This document shows, piece by piece, positions 8,474 to 15,967 of a stretch of DNA of 40,513 nt. The stretch spans positions 1-40,513 of the forward strand of contig NZ_BAABRU010000033.1 in NCBI RefSeq assembly GCF_039545135.1, given 5' to 3'. The notes beneath the pieces were generated by a model. The model was not told the DNA's origin. It did no database searches and saw nothing but the letters and a program-made list of their open reading frames with translations. Positions within the stretch are counted from its first letter, which is position 1, and each line of letters opens with the position of its first letter. Both the position numbers and the translations under genes were made by a program. This DNA is from Herpetosiphon gulosus. GTDB taxonomy: Bacteria > Chloroflexota > Chloroflexia > Chloroflexales > Herpetosiphonaceae.

Positions 8474-8968
8474 ATGATTATTAACCAAGCGATGCTCTGG
8501 CGACAGTTCGACACGACGATCACCAACCTTGACCAGGCGATTAGCACTTGCCCCGATCACCTGTGGGAAAGCCAATTATGGCCAGACGAGCCAGAGCAAT
8601 GGGTCGCGGCGGGCTTTTCGCGCTTTTGGTATCTGGCCTATCACACGCTCTTTTGGCTTGATCTCTATCTGACTGGAGCTGAAGAAGGCTTTATGCCACC
8701 AGCACCATTTGATTTGGTAGAAATGCAGGCCAACGAAAACCTTCCGCGCACCTATACTCGCGCTGAGTTACTTGCATATTTGGCTCATTGTCGCCAAGCC
8801 TGCCAAACCACGATCAACAATCTCTCAGCCGAACAAGCCTTGCGCAACTGTAGCTTTGCTTGGGGCCAAGTGCCATTTGGTGAGTTGTTGCTCTACAATT
8901 TGCGCCATGTTCAAGAGCATGCCGCCCACTTACACATGTTTCTTGGTATGCAGGTCAGCAAAGCCTAA
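8474..8968 (+). CDS. DinB-like four-helix-bundle protein
   Basis: 164-aa protein of the DinB/YfiT-like superfamily, which are metal-binding four-helix bundles including thiol-dependent S-transferases. The spaced histidines expected for the metal site are present in LAYHTLFWLDLYL and in LRHVQEHAAHLHMF. AGGAG precedes the ATG by ten bases. It is on the same strand as the ArsR-SRPBCC gene, 105 bases further on. Substrate unknown. Confidence 0.75.
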   Translation: MIINQAMLWRQFDTTITNLDQAISTCPDHLWESQLWPDEPEQWVAAGFSRFWYLAYHTLFWLDLYLTGAEEGFMPPAPFDLVEMQANENLPRTYTRAELLAYLAHCRQACQTTINNLSAEQALRNCSFAWGQVPFGELLLYNLRHVQEHAAHLHMFLGMQVSKA

Positions 8969-8978
8969 TTTCGAGTAC

Positions 8979-9012
8979 AAAAAAAGAGTTGTCGCTTTTC
9001 AGCAACAACTCT
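8979..9012 (-). terminator. Intrinsic terminator of the tRNA-Lys gene
   Basis: AGAGTTGT (8985-8992) pairs with ACAACTCT (9005-9012). On the minus strand the hairpin is followed by a run of seven T (A at 8979-8985). It starts four bases after the tRNA 3' end, a standard arrangement. Confidence 0.8.
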
Positions 9013-9015
9013 AGT

Positions 9016-9090
9016 TGGTGAGCCGGGTGGGGATCGAACCCACGACCAGCGGATTAAAAGTCCGATGCTCTACCACTGAGCTACCGGCCC
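9016..9090 (-). tRNA. tRNA-Lys (anticodon UUU)
   Basis: The 75-base minus-strand sequence folds as a normal cloverleaf. The acceptor GGGCCGG pairs with CCGGCTC, including one G-U. The D-loop contains AGCTCAGTGGTAGAGC, the anticodon loop is CTTTTAA giving UUU, and the T-arm has GTGGGTTCGATCCCCAC. The terminal CCA is encoded. Confidence 0.95.
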
Positions 9091-9100
9091 AACGCGTGGG

Positions 9101-9129
9101 AGTATAGCACACTCTTAATAAAATTGCAA
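9101..9129 (-). promoter_or_regulatory. Promoter of tRNA-Lys
   Basis: On the minus strand TTGCAA (9129-9124) and TATACT (9106-9101) are 17 bp apart, about ten bases ahead of the tRNA 5' end. Confidence 0.7.
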
Positions 9130-9167
9130 ATGATAAGGTTCACAAACTTTTTAATCTAATACAACCT

Positions 9168-9208
9168 GAGCGGCGCGGCCAATTTGGCCGCGCCGCTCTT
9201 TGTTTTTT
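9168..9208. terminator. Strong GC-rich terminator
   Basis: A perfect 15-bp inverted repeat, starting GAGCGGCGCGGCCAA (9168-9182) with a one-base centre and its complement at 9184-9198, is followed on the plus strand by TTTGTTTTTT. It ends rightward transcription and, as the convergent 66-aa gene stops at 9207, probably leftward transcription as well. Confidence 0.85.
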
Positions 9209-9407
9209 ATTGATGACGGGAAAGGGCTTCGGTGGTTGCTCCATCGCGGGATAGCACGTCGCGGTCAGGGCTGCCCCATTCGCTAAAGCCAACTTCGTCG
9301 GCTGAGACATTCAGGGCTTGCGCTGCAATAAAATCAGCCAAGTAGGGCGCAATTCGACCTTCACGAACGCCTTCATCCAAAGTAGAGATCAACTCAACAG
9401 TACCCAT
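9207..9407 (-). CDS. Small conserved-looking hypothetical protein (66 aa)
   Basis: I do not recognise this protein. It is an acidic 66-residue product (starts MGTVELISTLDEGVREG) without cysteines, a signal peptide or a membrane segment, and a soluble helical protein is likely. It looks real: a perfect AAGGAGG sits four bases before the ATG, and it lies 53 bases after the thiolase stop on the same strand and ends at a strong terminator. It is probably the last gene of a thiolase transcript. Confidence 0.6.
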   Translation of the reverse strand: MGTVELISTLDEGVREGRIAPYLADFIAAQALNVSADEVGFSEWGSPDRDVLSRDGATTEALSRHQ

Positions 9408-9460
9408 TGTTCCTCCTTATGTTGGTTGTTTGCTGCCGTCATCACCTTCTCCACTCTGGC

Positions 9461-10648
9461 TTAAATCAACTCAATCGCCAAGGCAACGGCTTCGCCACCA
9501 CCTAAACAGAGGGTCGCGAGGCCACGCTTGCCACCACGTTCTTGCAAGGCATACACCAGCGTCGTCAAGACACGTGCACCGCTTGCTCCAATCGGGTGAC
9601 CCAAAGCAACCGCCCCACCATTGACATTCAAGCGATCCCAATCGATCTTGAGGTCGTGGCCGTTGGCAAGAGCTTGGGCTGCAAAGGCTTCATTGAATTC
9701 ATACAAATCATAATCGGCCAAGCTGGTATTGGTTACTTCAAGCAACCGGCGCACGGCAAAGGCTGGGGCGGTAAAGATTTCAAGTGGTTTCACACCAGCT
9801 TGGGCATAGCCAGTGATTCGTGCTAGTGGTTTGGCTCCCAGTTGTTGGGCTTTGGCCATGCTTGCCACCACCAAGGCCGAAGCTCCATCAGTAATGCCAG
9901 GCGCGTTGCCAGCGGTAACTGAGCCATCAGCTTTGAAGGCGGGTTTTAGTTTGGCCAAGGCTTCAACCGTGCTATCGGCGCGAACTGGCTCATCAGTATC
10001 AAAAATGGTTGCGCCTTTGCGGCTTTTGAGTTCAACTGGCACAATTTCGTTTTTGAACGCGCCACGGGCAATCGCAGCTGCTGCTTTGCGATGTGAATTG
10101 TAAGCAAATTCATCTTGCATTTCGCGGCTAACATTGCAAGCAGCGGCCACCCACTCGGCTGAATTGCCCATGTGATGATGCTCAACTGCACACCACAAGC
10201 CATCATGGACGACCGCATCTTGAATTTCGCCGTTGCCAAGGCGATAGCCAAAGCGGGCTTGAGGCAAGAGGTAGGGCGCTCGCGACATGTTTTCCATGCC
10301 ACCAGCCACAATCACATCAGCATCGCCAGCTTTGATCATGCTGGCTGCCAACATCACGGCCTTCAAGCCTGAACCACAGACTTTATTAATGGTCAGGGCG
10401 CTCACGCCATCGGGCACACCAGCACCCAAAGCCGCTTGTCGCGCAGGTGCTTGACCCAGGCCCGCCCCAACCACATTACCCATAATCACTTCATCAACAA
10501 CATCGCCGTTGATTCCAGCTCGCTCCAACGCGGCCTTAATTGCGATCGCACCGAGTTGAGGCGCAGTTAAATCAGCGAGGCTTCCGCCAAATTTGCCAAT
10601 TGGCGTGCGGGCAGCACTCAACAACACCGGTTCGCGCTCGTTGCTCAT
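9461..10648 (-). CDS. Acetyl-CoA C-acetyltransferase (thiolase)
   Basis: Condenses two acetyl-CoA to acetoacetyl-CoA, or cleaves acetoacetyl-CoA or longer 3-ketoacyl-CoA. All catalytic elements are visible: nucleophile C91 in NKVCGSGLKAV, H351 in GGAVALGHPIGASGAR and the base C381 in ATLCLGGGEAVA. In many biosynthetic thiolases the last motif is CGGG, so CLGGG here is a small variation. At 395 aa it is full length. It may serve fatty acid or branched amino acid breakdown, or mevalonate or polyhydroxyalkanoate synthesis. No pathway partner is adjacent, so I give no gene symbol. Confidence 0.9.
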   Translation of the reverse strand: MSNEREPVLLSAARTPIGKFGGSLADLTAPQLGAIAIKAALERAGINGDVVDEVIMGNVVGAGLGQAPARQAALGAGVPDGVSALTINKVCGSGLKAVMLAASMIKAGDADVIVAGGMENMSRAPYLLPQARFGYRLGNGEIQDAVVHDGLWCAVEHHHMGNSAEWVAAACNVSREMQDEFAYNSHRKAAAAIARGAFKNEIVPVELKSRKGATIFDTDEPVRADSTVEALAKLKPAFKADGSVTAGNAPGITDGASALVVASMAKAQQLGAKPLARITGYAQAGVKPLEIFTAPAFAVRRLLEVTNTSLADYDLYEFNEAFAAQALANGHDLKIDWDRLNVNGGAVALGHPIGASGARVLTTLVYALQERGGKRGLATLCLGGGEAVALAIELI

Positions 10649-10680
10649 GGGGCCATACTCCTTGATTTTGAACTAGCTAA

Positions 10681-10708
10681 AAGCCAGCAGCGCCGTTGCC
10701 ACTGGCTT
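10681..10708 (-). terminator. Possible terminator of the sigma-like gene
   Basis: AAGCCAG (10681-10687) and CTGGCTT (10702-10708) form a 7-bp stem. On the minus strand a short TTTT follows. It lies between the sigma-like gene and thiolase and would separate the two transcripts. Confidence 0.4.
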
Positions 10709-10768
10709 GTCTATTCAATAATTGTTCACTATCTTACCATAAAGTGTAGGAGCGATCTAGGTTAAATT

Positions 10769-11581
10769 TCACTCGCTAAAGCCTTCGCGCCAACGTTCAA
10801 CCACGCCACGGCAGCGCCGCCCCAAGCGTGCCCGTAAGTTAAACAATTCGTTGACGGTTAAGCCCTCAGCTTGGGCCAAGGCCGAAATATTGGTTTGCTC
10901 AAACAAGAGTTCATTCCATAAACGCTGGGCAACCGCATACAGCGGGTCATCATCCATTGCCACGACAACCTTGAAAATTTCGCGTTTCAGTTGACGTAAC
11001 ATCACCAGATCATCAACCGCTGGATCAGGCGCGACTAAGCTATCTTGCTGAAATTGGCTTTGGCTTAAATAATAAACTTGCTGGGTTGATAGATTCGGCA
11101 TATCAGCATGCTGCTGATTAAATCCCATTCCACCACGTTTCAAGGCATTGGTAGCCCGTCGCCACTGCAACACGGCTCGCCGCGTTATCTGATAAATATA
11201 GGTGCTTAGTCGCGCTTCAAAGCGAAATTGGTCAAGATTTTGGATCACATCAGCATAGGCGCAGACATCTGGTGAGCGATCATCAAGGTAAAGATCATCA
11301 ACACCGAGCACATGGCGTTGCTTTAAACAGTGCATAATATACTGATACACTTGGTGGCAGACCGCTTCATGCTCAGGATGCAGTGGATCAAGCGCCGCTT
11401 GAACTGTCGCATAATCATGCCAAAGATTAATCGTTATATCAGTTAATGTAGCGTTTGTAGCATGTTGACTATAGTGGGCAAGTAATTTTGCTAAGTGATT
11501 GTGTTGTTTTGGGGTTAAATTCCAATCTTGGGCAATTGCGACGGTTGCGACAAGCGTCAAATATTGTTTATGCGAGTTCAT
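10769..11581 (-). CDS. Divergent ECF-type RNA polymerase sigma factor-like protein
   Basis: A 270-aa protein with a recognisable but degenerate ECF sigma pattern. A region-2-like stretch RFEARLSTYIYQITRRAVLQ (about residues 118-137) resembles the usual F-x-x-W-L-x-I-x-R-N segment. A C-terminal helix-turn-helix-like part (ALAQAEGLTVNELFNLRARL) resembles region 4. The N-terminal ~90 residues are extra. The ATG at 11581 has GGAGG five bases upstream; the ATG at 11594 has none. No anti-sigma gene is adjacent. It could also be a non-sigma DNA-binding relative. Confidence 0.6.
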   Translation of the reverse strand: MNSHKQYLTLVATVAIAQDWNLTPKQHNHLAKLLAHYSQHATNATLTDITINLWHDYATVQAALDPLHPEHEAVCHQVYQYIMHCLKQRHVLGVDDLYLDDRSPDVCAYADVIQNLDQFRFEARLSTYIYQITRRAVLQWRRATNALKRGGMGFNQQHADMPNLSTQQVYYLSQSQFQQDSLVAPDPAVDDLVMLRQLKREIFKVVVAMDDDPLYAVAQRLWNELLFEQTNISALAQAEGLTVNELFNLRARLGRRCRGVVERWREGFSE

Positions 11582-11605
11582 TCTGGCCTCCACCATTGTC
11601 TAGTG

Positions 11606-11688
11606 TGTCGCGCTCGATTGACACAGCTATACCTTAGCGAAGGCCATGCGACAGCCATGCGACAATTTTTGAGCTAAAAGCTTGTCGC
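11606..11688. promoter_or_regulatory. Cluster of four TGTCGC/GCGACA motifs ahead of the sigma-like gene
   Basis: The hexamer TGTCGC or its complement occurs at 11606-11611, 11648-11653, 11659-11664 and 11683-11688. The middle two lie in a perfect 11-bp tandem duplication (GCCATGCGACA, 11643-11664). One copy is placed 16 bp from a TATAGC that could be a -10 for the sigma-like gene. This fits an operator cluster or an ECF-type -35 element; unproven. Confidence 0.4.
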
Positions 11689-11693
11689 AGCCA

Positions 11694-11732
11694 ATAAAAA
11701 AACAGCGCCAACCAAAATTGGTCAGCGCTGTT
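11694..11732 (-). terminator. Intrinsic terminator of the UbiD-family gene
   Basis: AACAGCGC (11701-11708) pairs with GCGCTGTT (11725-11732), with ACCA/TGGT pairing further in. On the minus strand it is followed by seven T. It starts 20 bases after the UbiD stop. Confidence 0.85.
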
Positions 11733-11752
11733 CGATCAATTCAATCGATTAA

Positions 11753-13234
11753 CTAGAAGCCATATTCACGCCAGCGTTTGGTCACTCGATCCACAATCGA
11801 TTGGGTCATGCGAATGTCCTGAGGCCATTCGCGGGGGAACCGATCAATATCTTGGCGCTTGCGGGTGGCATCAATCCCCATTTTGTGGCCGTAAGCAAAG
11901 TGATCAGCCGAGTGATCGAGGGCATCAAGTGGCCCTTCCACAATCACCGTATCACGCTGCGGATCAACGTTCGATGTGACATGGAACAGCACTTGGTTCA
12001 TATCCTGCACATCAATATCTTCATCGACCACAATAATAAATTTGGTCAGCGACATGAGCATCAAGCCCCACAAGCCATACATTACTTTACGTACTTGGCC
12101 AGGGTATTTTTTCTTGATGCTGACTACCAACAGATTATGGAATGTACCTTCGGCAGGCATATTGACATCGATCACCTCAGGCACGACCAACTGCATCAAT
12201 GGCAAGAACAAGCGCTCGGTCGCTTTGCCCAGCCAATAATCTTCTTGCGGTGGATAGCCCACAATTGTCGTGGGATAAATTGCATCCTTGCGCATGGTAA
12301 TTGCGGTCAAGTGCATCACAGGATATTGATCGGCCAGCGAATAGTAGCCAGTATGATCGCCGAATGGTCCTTCAAGCCGACTTTCGCTGGGGTCAACATA
12401 ACCTTCGAGAATAATTTCGGCATTGGCGGGCACTTCCAGATCGATCGTTTTACATTTGACCATCTCAACCCGTTCGCGCCGTAACCAACCAGCCAACATA
12501 ATTTCGTCGATGCCTGGTGGCAACGGAGCCGAGCCAGAGTAGATCGTGGCATAATCGCCGCCAATCGCCACGGCAACCGGCAGTTTTACCCCGCCTTTGC
12601 GCAGCGCCTCGCGTTGATGTTCAGTGCCACCTTTGTGAATTTGCCAGTGCATGCCAACGGTTTTTTCATCGTAAACCTGCACTCGATACATGCCTACATT
12701 GCGAATACCTTTGTAGGGATCGCGTGAAATCACCGTGGTCAGGGTGACGTAGCGGCCACCATCATCAGGCCAGCATTTCAAAATTGGCAATTTATTCAAA
12801 TCAATTTGGTCGCCAGTCCAAACAATATCTTGACAGGGAGCGCTGGCAACCGTTTTAGGCCGATAGCGCACAAGTTCCGAAAGCTCGCTGACTTTTTTAA
12901 GCTTATCGAAAACGCCTTCGGGAACTTCAGGCTTGACCACGCTAGCCAAACGGGCCCGCAGATCGTCAAGCTTTTCTAAGCCCAAGGCCCAAGCCATGCG
13001 CTGCTCAGTGCCAACTCCATTGATCAAAACTGGTATGTCTGAGCCAATTACATTTTCAAATAATAAAGCGACATTGCCTTGACCTTGCTTCATTTTAGAA
13101 ACACGGTCGGTAATTTCAGTGATTTCAAGATCAGCCGAAACTGGCGTTTTGATCCGTTTCAATTCGCCGCGCTTTTCCAAAAACGCGATCCATTCGCGTA
13201 AATCGCTGAACGTCGTTGGTATTTTTGCTGCCAC
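11753..13234 (-). CDS. UbiD-family decarboxylase
   Basis: UbiD-type decarboxylases use prenylated FMN to remove carboxyl groups from aromatic or unsaturated acids, for example in quinone synthesis. Family traits include LREWIAFLEKRGELKRI at the N-terminus, GMYRVQVYDEKTVGMHWQIH, the EGPFGDHTGYYS motif, and TTIVGYPPQEDYWLGKATER. I set the start at GTG 13234 (GGAG seven bases upstream). The -10 of the likely promoter lies within the longer reading frame, so a start further upstream is improbable. This gives 493 aa, normal for the family. No ubiX or menaquinone gene is near, so the substrate stays open. Confidence 0.87.
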   Translation of the reverse strand: MAAKIPTTFSDLREWIAFLEKRGELKRIKTPVSADLEITEITDRVSKMKQGQGNVALLFENVIGSDIPVLINGVGTEQRMAWALGLEKLDDLRARLASVVKPEVPEGVFDKLKKVSELSELVRYRPKTVASAPCQDIVWTGDQIDLNKLPILKCWPDDGGRYVTLTTVISRDPYKGIRNVGMYRVQVYDEKTVGMHWQIHKGGTEHQREALRKGGVKLPVAVAIGGDYATIYSGSAPLPPGIDEIMLAGWLRRERVEMVKCKTIDLEVPANAEIILEGYVDPSESRLEGPFGDHTGYYSLADQYPVMHLTAITMRKDAIYPTTIVGYPPQEDYWLGKATERLFLPLMQLVVPEVIDVNMPAEGTFHNLLVVSIKKKYPGQVRKVMYGLWGLMLMSLTKFIIVVDEDIDVQDMNQVLFHVTSNVDPQRDTVIVEGPLDALDHSADHFAYGHKMGIDATRKRQDIDRFPREWPQDIRMTQSIVDRVTKRWREYGF

Positions 13235-13275
13235 AATAACGCTCCATTGCAGATGCTGCTCACAAATCTTTGTGC

Positions 13276-13281
13276 ATTGTA
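13276..13281 (-). promoter_or_regulatory. Possible -10 box of the UbiD-family gene
   Basis: TACAAT on the minus strand, about 42 bases before the GTG start. No good -35 box was found at the right spacing, so this is tentative. Confidence 0.35.
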
Positions 13282-13393
13282 TCACGATTTACGCAAGCTT
13301 TGCCGCGCTGGATGAACACGCTAGCTTCTGATAGCGGTGTGGTGATATTCGGTAAGCTGACTGAGTAGATGATGTAGGAAAGAGGCTAGCCAG

Positions 13394-13491
13394 CAGAGTT
13401 TTAGATTTTAACGCAGAGGCGCAGAGTGATGAGGAGCTAGGGGTCAGAGATTAGCTCATCAGAGTTTAGATTTTAGCGCAGAGGCACAGAG
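13394..13491. repeat. Imperfect direct repeat in the ubiD-truB spacer
   Basis: CAGAGTTTTAGATTTTAACG plus GCAGAGGCGCAGAG (13394-13426 overall) recurs with a few changes at 13460-13491. The spacer 13286-13561 has no gene. It also holds an outer imperfect dyad, ATGAGGCTAT (13495-13504) and ATAGTCTCAT (13549-13558), immediately after the truB stop, that could form its transcript end. The 'acgcagaggcgcagag' text reads like a dispersed genomic repeat. Confidence 0.6.
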
Positions 13492-13561
13492 CATATGAGG
13501 CTATTGGCAACCGGAAGCTAAACCATAAACCCCTATCGCCAAAAGCCCATAGTCTCATCCT

Positions 13562-14437
13562 TTATTCCTCTACGGCGAAAACCTTGATTGGCTGATAGCC
13601 GGTTTCGCGCAATACGGCAATCGCTACTAATTGGCCTGCTTGATCGAGCAATCCAACCCGTTCAACCTGGCTATCAACCTGCACGACTCGGCCCATGCGC
13701 ACATCCGCCACAGCCGCATCAGCCAAATTAATTAATGGCCAGTTGGCAAGCGCTGCCTGTGGTGGCAATAAAGCTGCGGCAAAAGCCTCAGGCTGTTGAT
13801 CAAGTTTGGCCAAGCTAATGCTGTTGCTCAAATCAAAGGCTCCAGCGCGGGTACGGCGTAAGGCAGTTAAATGCGCACCACAACCAAGCAATGCTCCAAT
13901 ATCACGGGCAATCGCTCGAATATACGTGCCTTTGCTGCAATCGACAGCAATTGTTAATTGTTGGGCATCCCATGCCAAGAGATCAAGTTGCTCAATGGTG
14001 ATTGGGCGGGCTGGTAATTCAATATGCTTGCCTTCGCGGGCATATTCATACATGCGCTTGCCATCAACCCGAATTGCCGCATATTGGGGTGGCACTTGCT
14101 CGATCGCGCCGCGAAATTGGCTAAGTACGCTTTCAATCAAAGCTGGATCAAGCGTGGGAATGGGTGCTTCGGCGATCACCGCGCCCTCAGCATCGTCGCT
14201 ATCGGTGGTAATGCCAAGCCGCAGGGTTGCAGTATAGGCTTTACGCTCTTCCTCAAGCAGATATTCTAGCAAGCGCGTGGCGTTACCCAAGGCGATCGGC
14301 AGTACGCCTGTTGCCATGGGATCAAGCGTGCCGCCATGACCAACCCGTTTCTGACGAGCATTACGTTTGACCACCCGCACCACATCGGTCGAGGTTATAC
14401 CTTGAGGTTTATCGATGTTTAAAAATCCATGCACCAT
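13562..14437 (-). CDS. truB: tRNA pseudouridine(55) synthase TruB
   Basis: Makes pseudouridine 55 in the T-loop of most tRNAs. The N-terminus GFLNIDKPQGITSTDVV and the catalytic motif GHGGTLDPMATGVL, with Asp39 as nucleophile (counted from the ATG at 14437), are diagnostic. The KGTYIRAIARDIG motif is also present, and a C-terminal PUA-like end is plausible at 291 aa. A TTG start at 14461 is possible, but the family begins near the ATG I chose; neither has a convincing ribosome-binding site. It is the last gene of the nusA-infB operon. Confidence 0.92.
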   Translation of the reverse strand: MVHGFLNIDKPQGITSTDVVRVVKRNARQKRVGHGGTLDPMATGVLPIALGNATRLLEYLLEEERKAYTATLRLGITTDSDDAEGAVIAEAPIPTLDPALIESVLSQFRGAIEQVPPQYAAIRVDGKRMYEYAREGKHIELPARPITIEQLDLLAWDAQQLTIAVDCSKGTYIRAIARDIGALLGCGAHLTALRRTRAGAFDLSNSISLAKLDQQPEAFAAALLPPQAALANWPLINLADAAVADVRMGRVVQVDSQVERVGLLDQAGQLVAIAVLRETGYQPIKVFAVEE

Positions 14438-14445
14438 ATACAACA

Positions 14446-14469
14446 ATGGCCCGTTGATCAACGAGCCAT
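14446..14469. other. 24-bp near-perfect palindrome between nrnA and truB
   Basis: ATGGCCCGTTGATCAACGAGCCAT is palindromic apart from one mismatched pair (halves 14446-14457 and 14458-14469). It lies over the truB translation start region. As RNA it could hide the start; as DNA it could be a protein site. No loop and no T-run, so not a terminator. Confidence 0.5.
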
Positions 14470-14485
14470 CAACCTTTCTATTAAT

Positions 14486-15478
14486 TTAGGCTAAGGCCGC
14501 TCGTAATTCATTTAATACCAAATCGCGAGCTTCGGTCAAACCCATTTGCAAGGTTGCGCCAGCCGCCTCGCGATGGCCGCCACCGCCCAGCGCATGGGCC
14601 ACGCTGCCAACATCTATGCCTGGCTTCGAGCGCAAACTGATTTTGACCGTGCCATCACGTCGCTCTTTAAACAGCACATAAGCTTTGGCGGTGGCTACGC
14701 GGCTGAGATAGGCGGTAATTTCATCGCCTGCCTCATCATCAGCCCCGGTACCTTGTTGCATGGCTTGGGTAAATTCAGTCCAGATGATATCGCCTTCATC
14801 GTGCATGCGCTCTATCGCTAAGCCCAAAGCTTTGGCATGGGCAAACGGCTTGCCATACATCATCGAACGCATCACATCATTTAAGCGCCCACCAACTGCC
14901 AACAAATCGGCGGCCACCCGCAAGGTGCGCGGGCTAGTGTGGGCGGTCTGGAAACTTTGGGTATCAGTCACCAAGCCCATCAACAAGGCTGTGGCGGTTT
15001 CAGCATCAATCGCTTGATTCCAAGCATGGGCCAGCAACCCCAAGATTTCGCAGGTTGCCGCTGCCTCGGTCATGACTAAATTTAAAAAGCCCTCACCGCT
15101 GTTGGTGGCATGGTGGTCGATTACCAATAGCGGACGCTGAGTCAAATAGGCGCGTTCAGCACTAAAAATCGGTTCAATTCGCGAGATGCTGCCAGTATCG
15201 ACTAACACCACTAAATCAACATCGTCGGGCAAGCTTGCGCCCTGGTTATAGACCCCAACTTCGGGAGCATCGGGCAACACCACCGCCAAACTTGGCAGAT
15301 CGGTTGGCAAAACCATGGTTACCCGACAGCCCATCGCCCGTAGGATGCGGGTTAGCCCGATGCTCGAACCAACTGCATCGCCATCAGGATTGATATGCGA
15401 GGTAACCAAAATGTGGCGTGCGGCGGTCATGGCTTCACGCAAGGCTGGAGCCGCTTGTTGAATAGTGGTATACAGCAT
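14486..15478 (-). CDS. nrnA: DHH/DHHA1 phosphoesterase, NrnA-type oligoribonuclease/pAp phosphatase
   Basis: NrnA-type enzymes degrade short oligoribonucleotides and remove the 3' phosphate from pAp. Visible metal-binding motifs are HINPDGDAVGSS (H28, D32, D34), VLVDTG (D94) and the signature DHH at 121-123. The C-terminal DHHA1 domain ends in ALGGGGHREAAGATL, which binds substrate. The 330-aa length is standard. The start has AAGGATA five bases upstream and lies 10 bases after rbfA. Its place between rbfA and truB is common in bacteria. Confidence 0.9.
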   Translation of the reverse strand: MLYTTIQQAAPALREAMTAARHILVTSHINPDGDAVGSSIGLTRILRAMGCRVTMVLPTDLPSLAVVLPDAPEVGVYNQGASLPDDVDLVVLVDTGSISRIEPIFSAERAYLTQRPLLVIDHHATNSGEGFLNLVMTEAAATCEILGLLAHAWNQAIDAETATALLMGLVTDTQSFQTAHTSPRTLRVAADLLAVGGRLNDVMRSMMYGKPFAHAKALGLAIERMHDEGDIIWTEFTQAMQQGTGADDEAGDEITAYLSRVATAKAYVLFKERRDGTVKISLRSKPGIDVGSVAHALGGGGHREAAGATLQMGLTEARDLVLNELRAALA

Positions 15479-15488
15479 CGTGGTATCC

Positions 15489-15869
15489 TTATTCGTCGTC
15501 TAGTTTGGGTGGATTAACCCGCCGTTCCTCATCGACTTGGTTAAACAGCGTGTCCATATATTGACGGGTATCAATCGTCACGTCAAGATGGAAATGTAAC
15601 TCAGGCACGGCCCGCAGTTTCATCTGTTGGCCAAGCTCACGCCGTAAAAAGCCCTTGGCTCGATCAAGCGTTGCCAGCGAATCTTTACGGGCGGTATCAT
15701 CGCCCATCACGCTCACATTAATATTGGCATGATACAAATCTGGGCTAACATTGACGCTGGTGAGGGTTACAAACCCCAAGCGTGGATCTTGAATTTCAAA
15801 TTGAATCGCGTTGCTCAAAATCGTTTTGATTTCTTCGGCAACTTGTTCAACTCGTTTGTTTTTTGCCAT
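15489..15869 (-). CDS. rbfA: Ribosome-binding factor A
   Basis: RbfA is a KH-fold factor for late maturation of the 30S subunit and 16S rRNA 5' end. The N-terminus MAKNKRVEQVAEEIKTIL, then FEIQDPRLGFVTLTSVNVS, is typical. The ATG at 15869 has GGGAG upstream; a longer frame to 15917 would run through a hairpin. Length is 126 aa. It sits after infB in the order nusA-ylxR-infB-rbfA. Confidence 0.93.
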   Translation of the reverse strand: MAKNKRVEQVAEEIKTILSNAIQFEIQDPRLGFVTLTSVNVSPDLYHANINVSVMGDDTARKDSLATLDRAKGFLRRELGQQMKLRAVPELHFHLDVTIDTRQYMDTLFNQVDEERRVNPPKLDDE

Positions 15870-15902
15870 AACAGTCACTCCCACGGTAGTGATAATGCAG
15901 AA

Positions 15903-15948
15903 TGGAGACAAACACATCTGCTGTCGCCAACAGATCTATTTGTCTCCA
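15903..15948 (-). promoter_or_regulatory. Long hairpin in the infB-rbfA spacer
   Basis: TGGAGACAAA (15903-15912) pairs with TTTGTCTCCA (15939-15948), with an inner ATCTG/CAGAT (15916-15920/15931-15935). There is no T-run, so it is more likely an mRNA processing, stability or translation-coupling element than a terminator. Confidence 0.6.
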
Positions 15949-15967
15949 CGCTAAGGTTTATTTCAGC

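Noticed and set aside
9016-9090. tRNA-Lys as an integration site for a genomic island
   Set aside because: No integrase nearby, and no second copy of the tRNA 3' end was seen in the window.
13806-14237. 143-aa plus-strand frame inside truB
   Set aside because: It is the complement of the well-conserved truB sequence, with no own ribosome-binding site or recognisable product.
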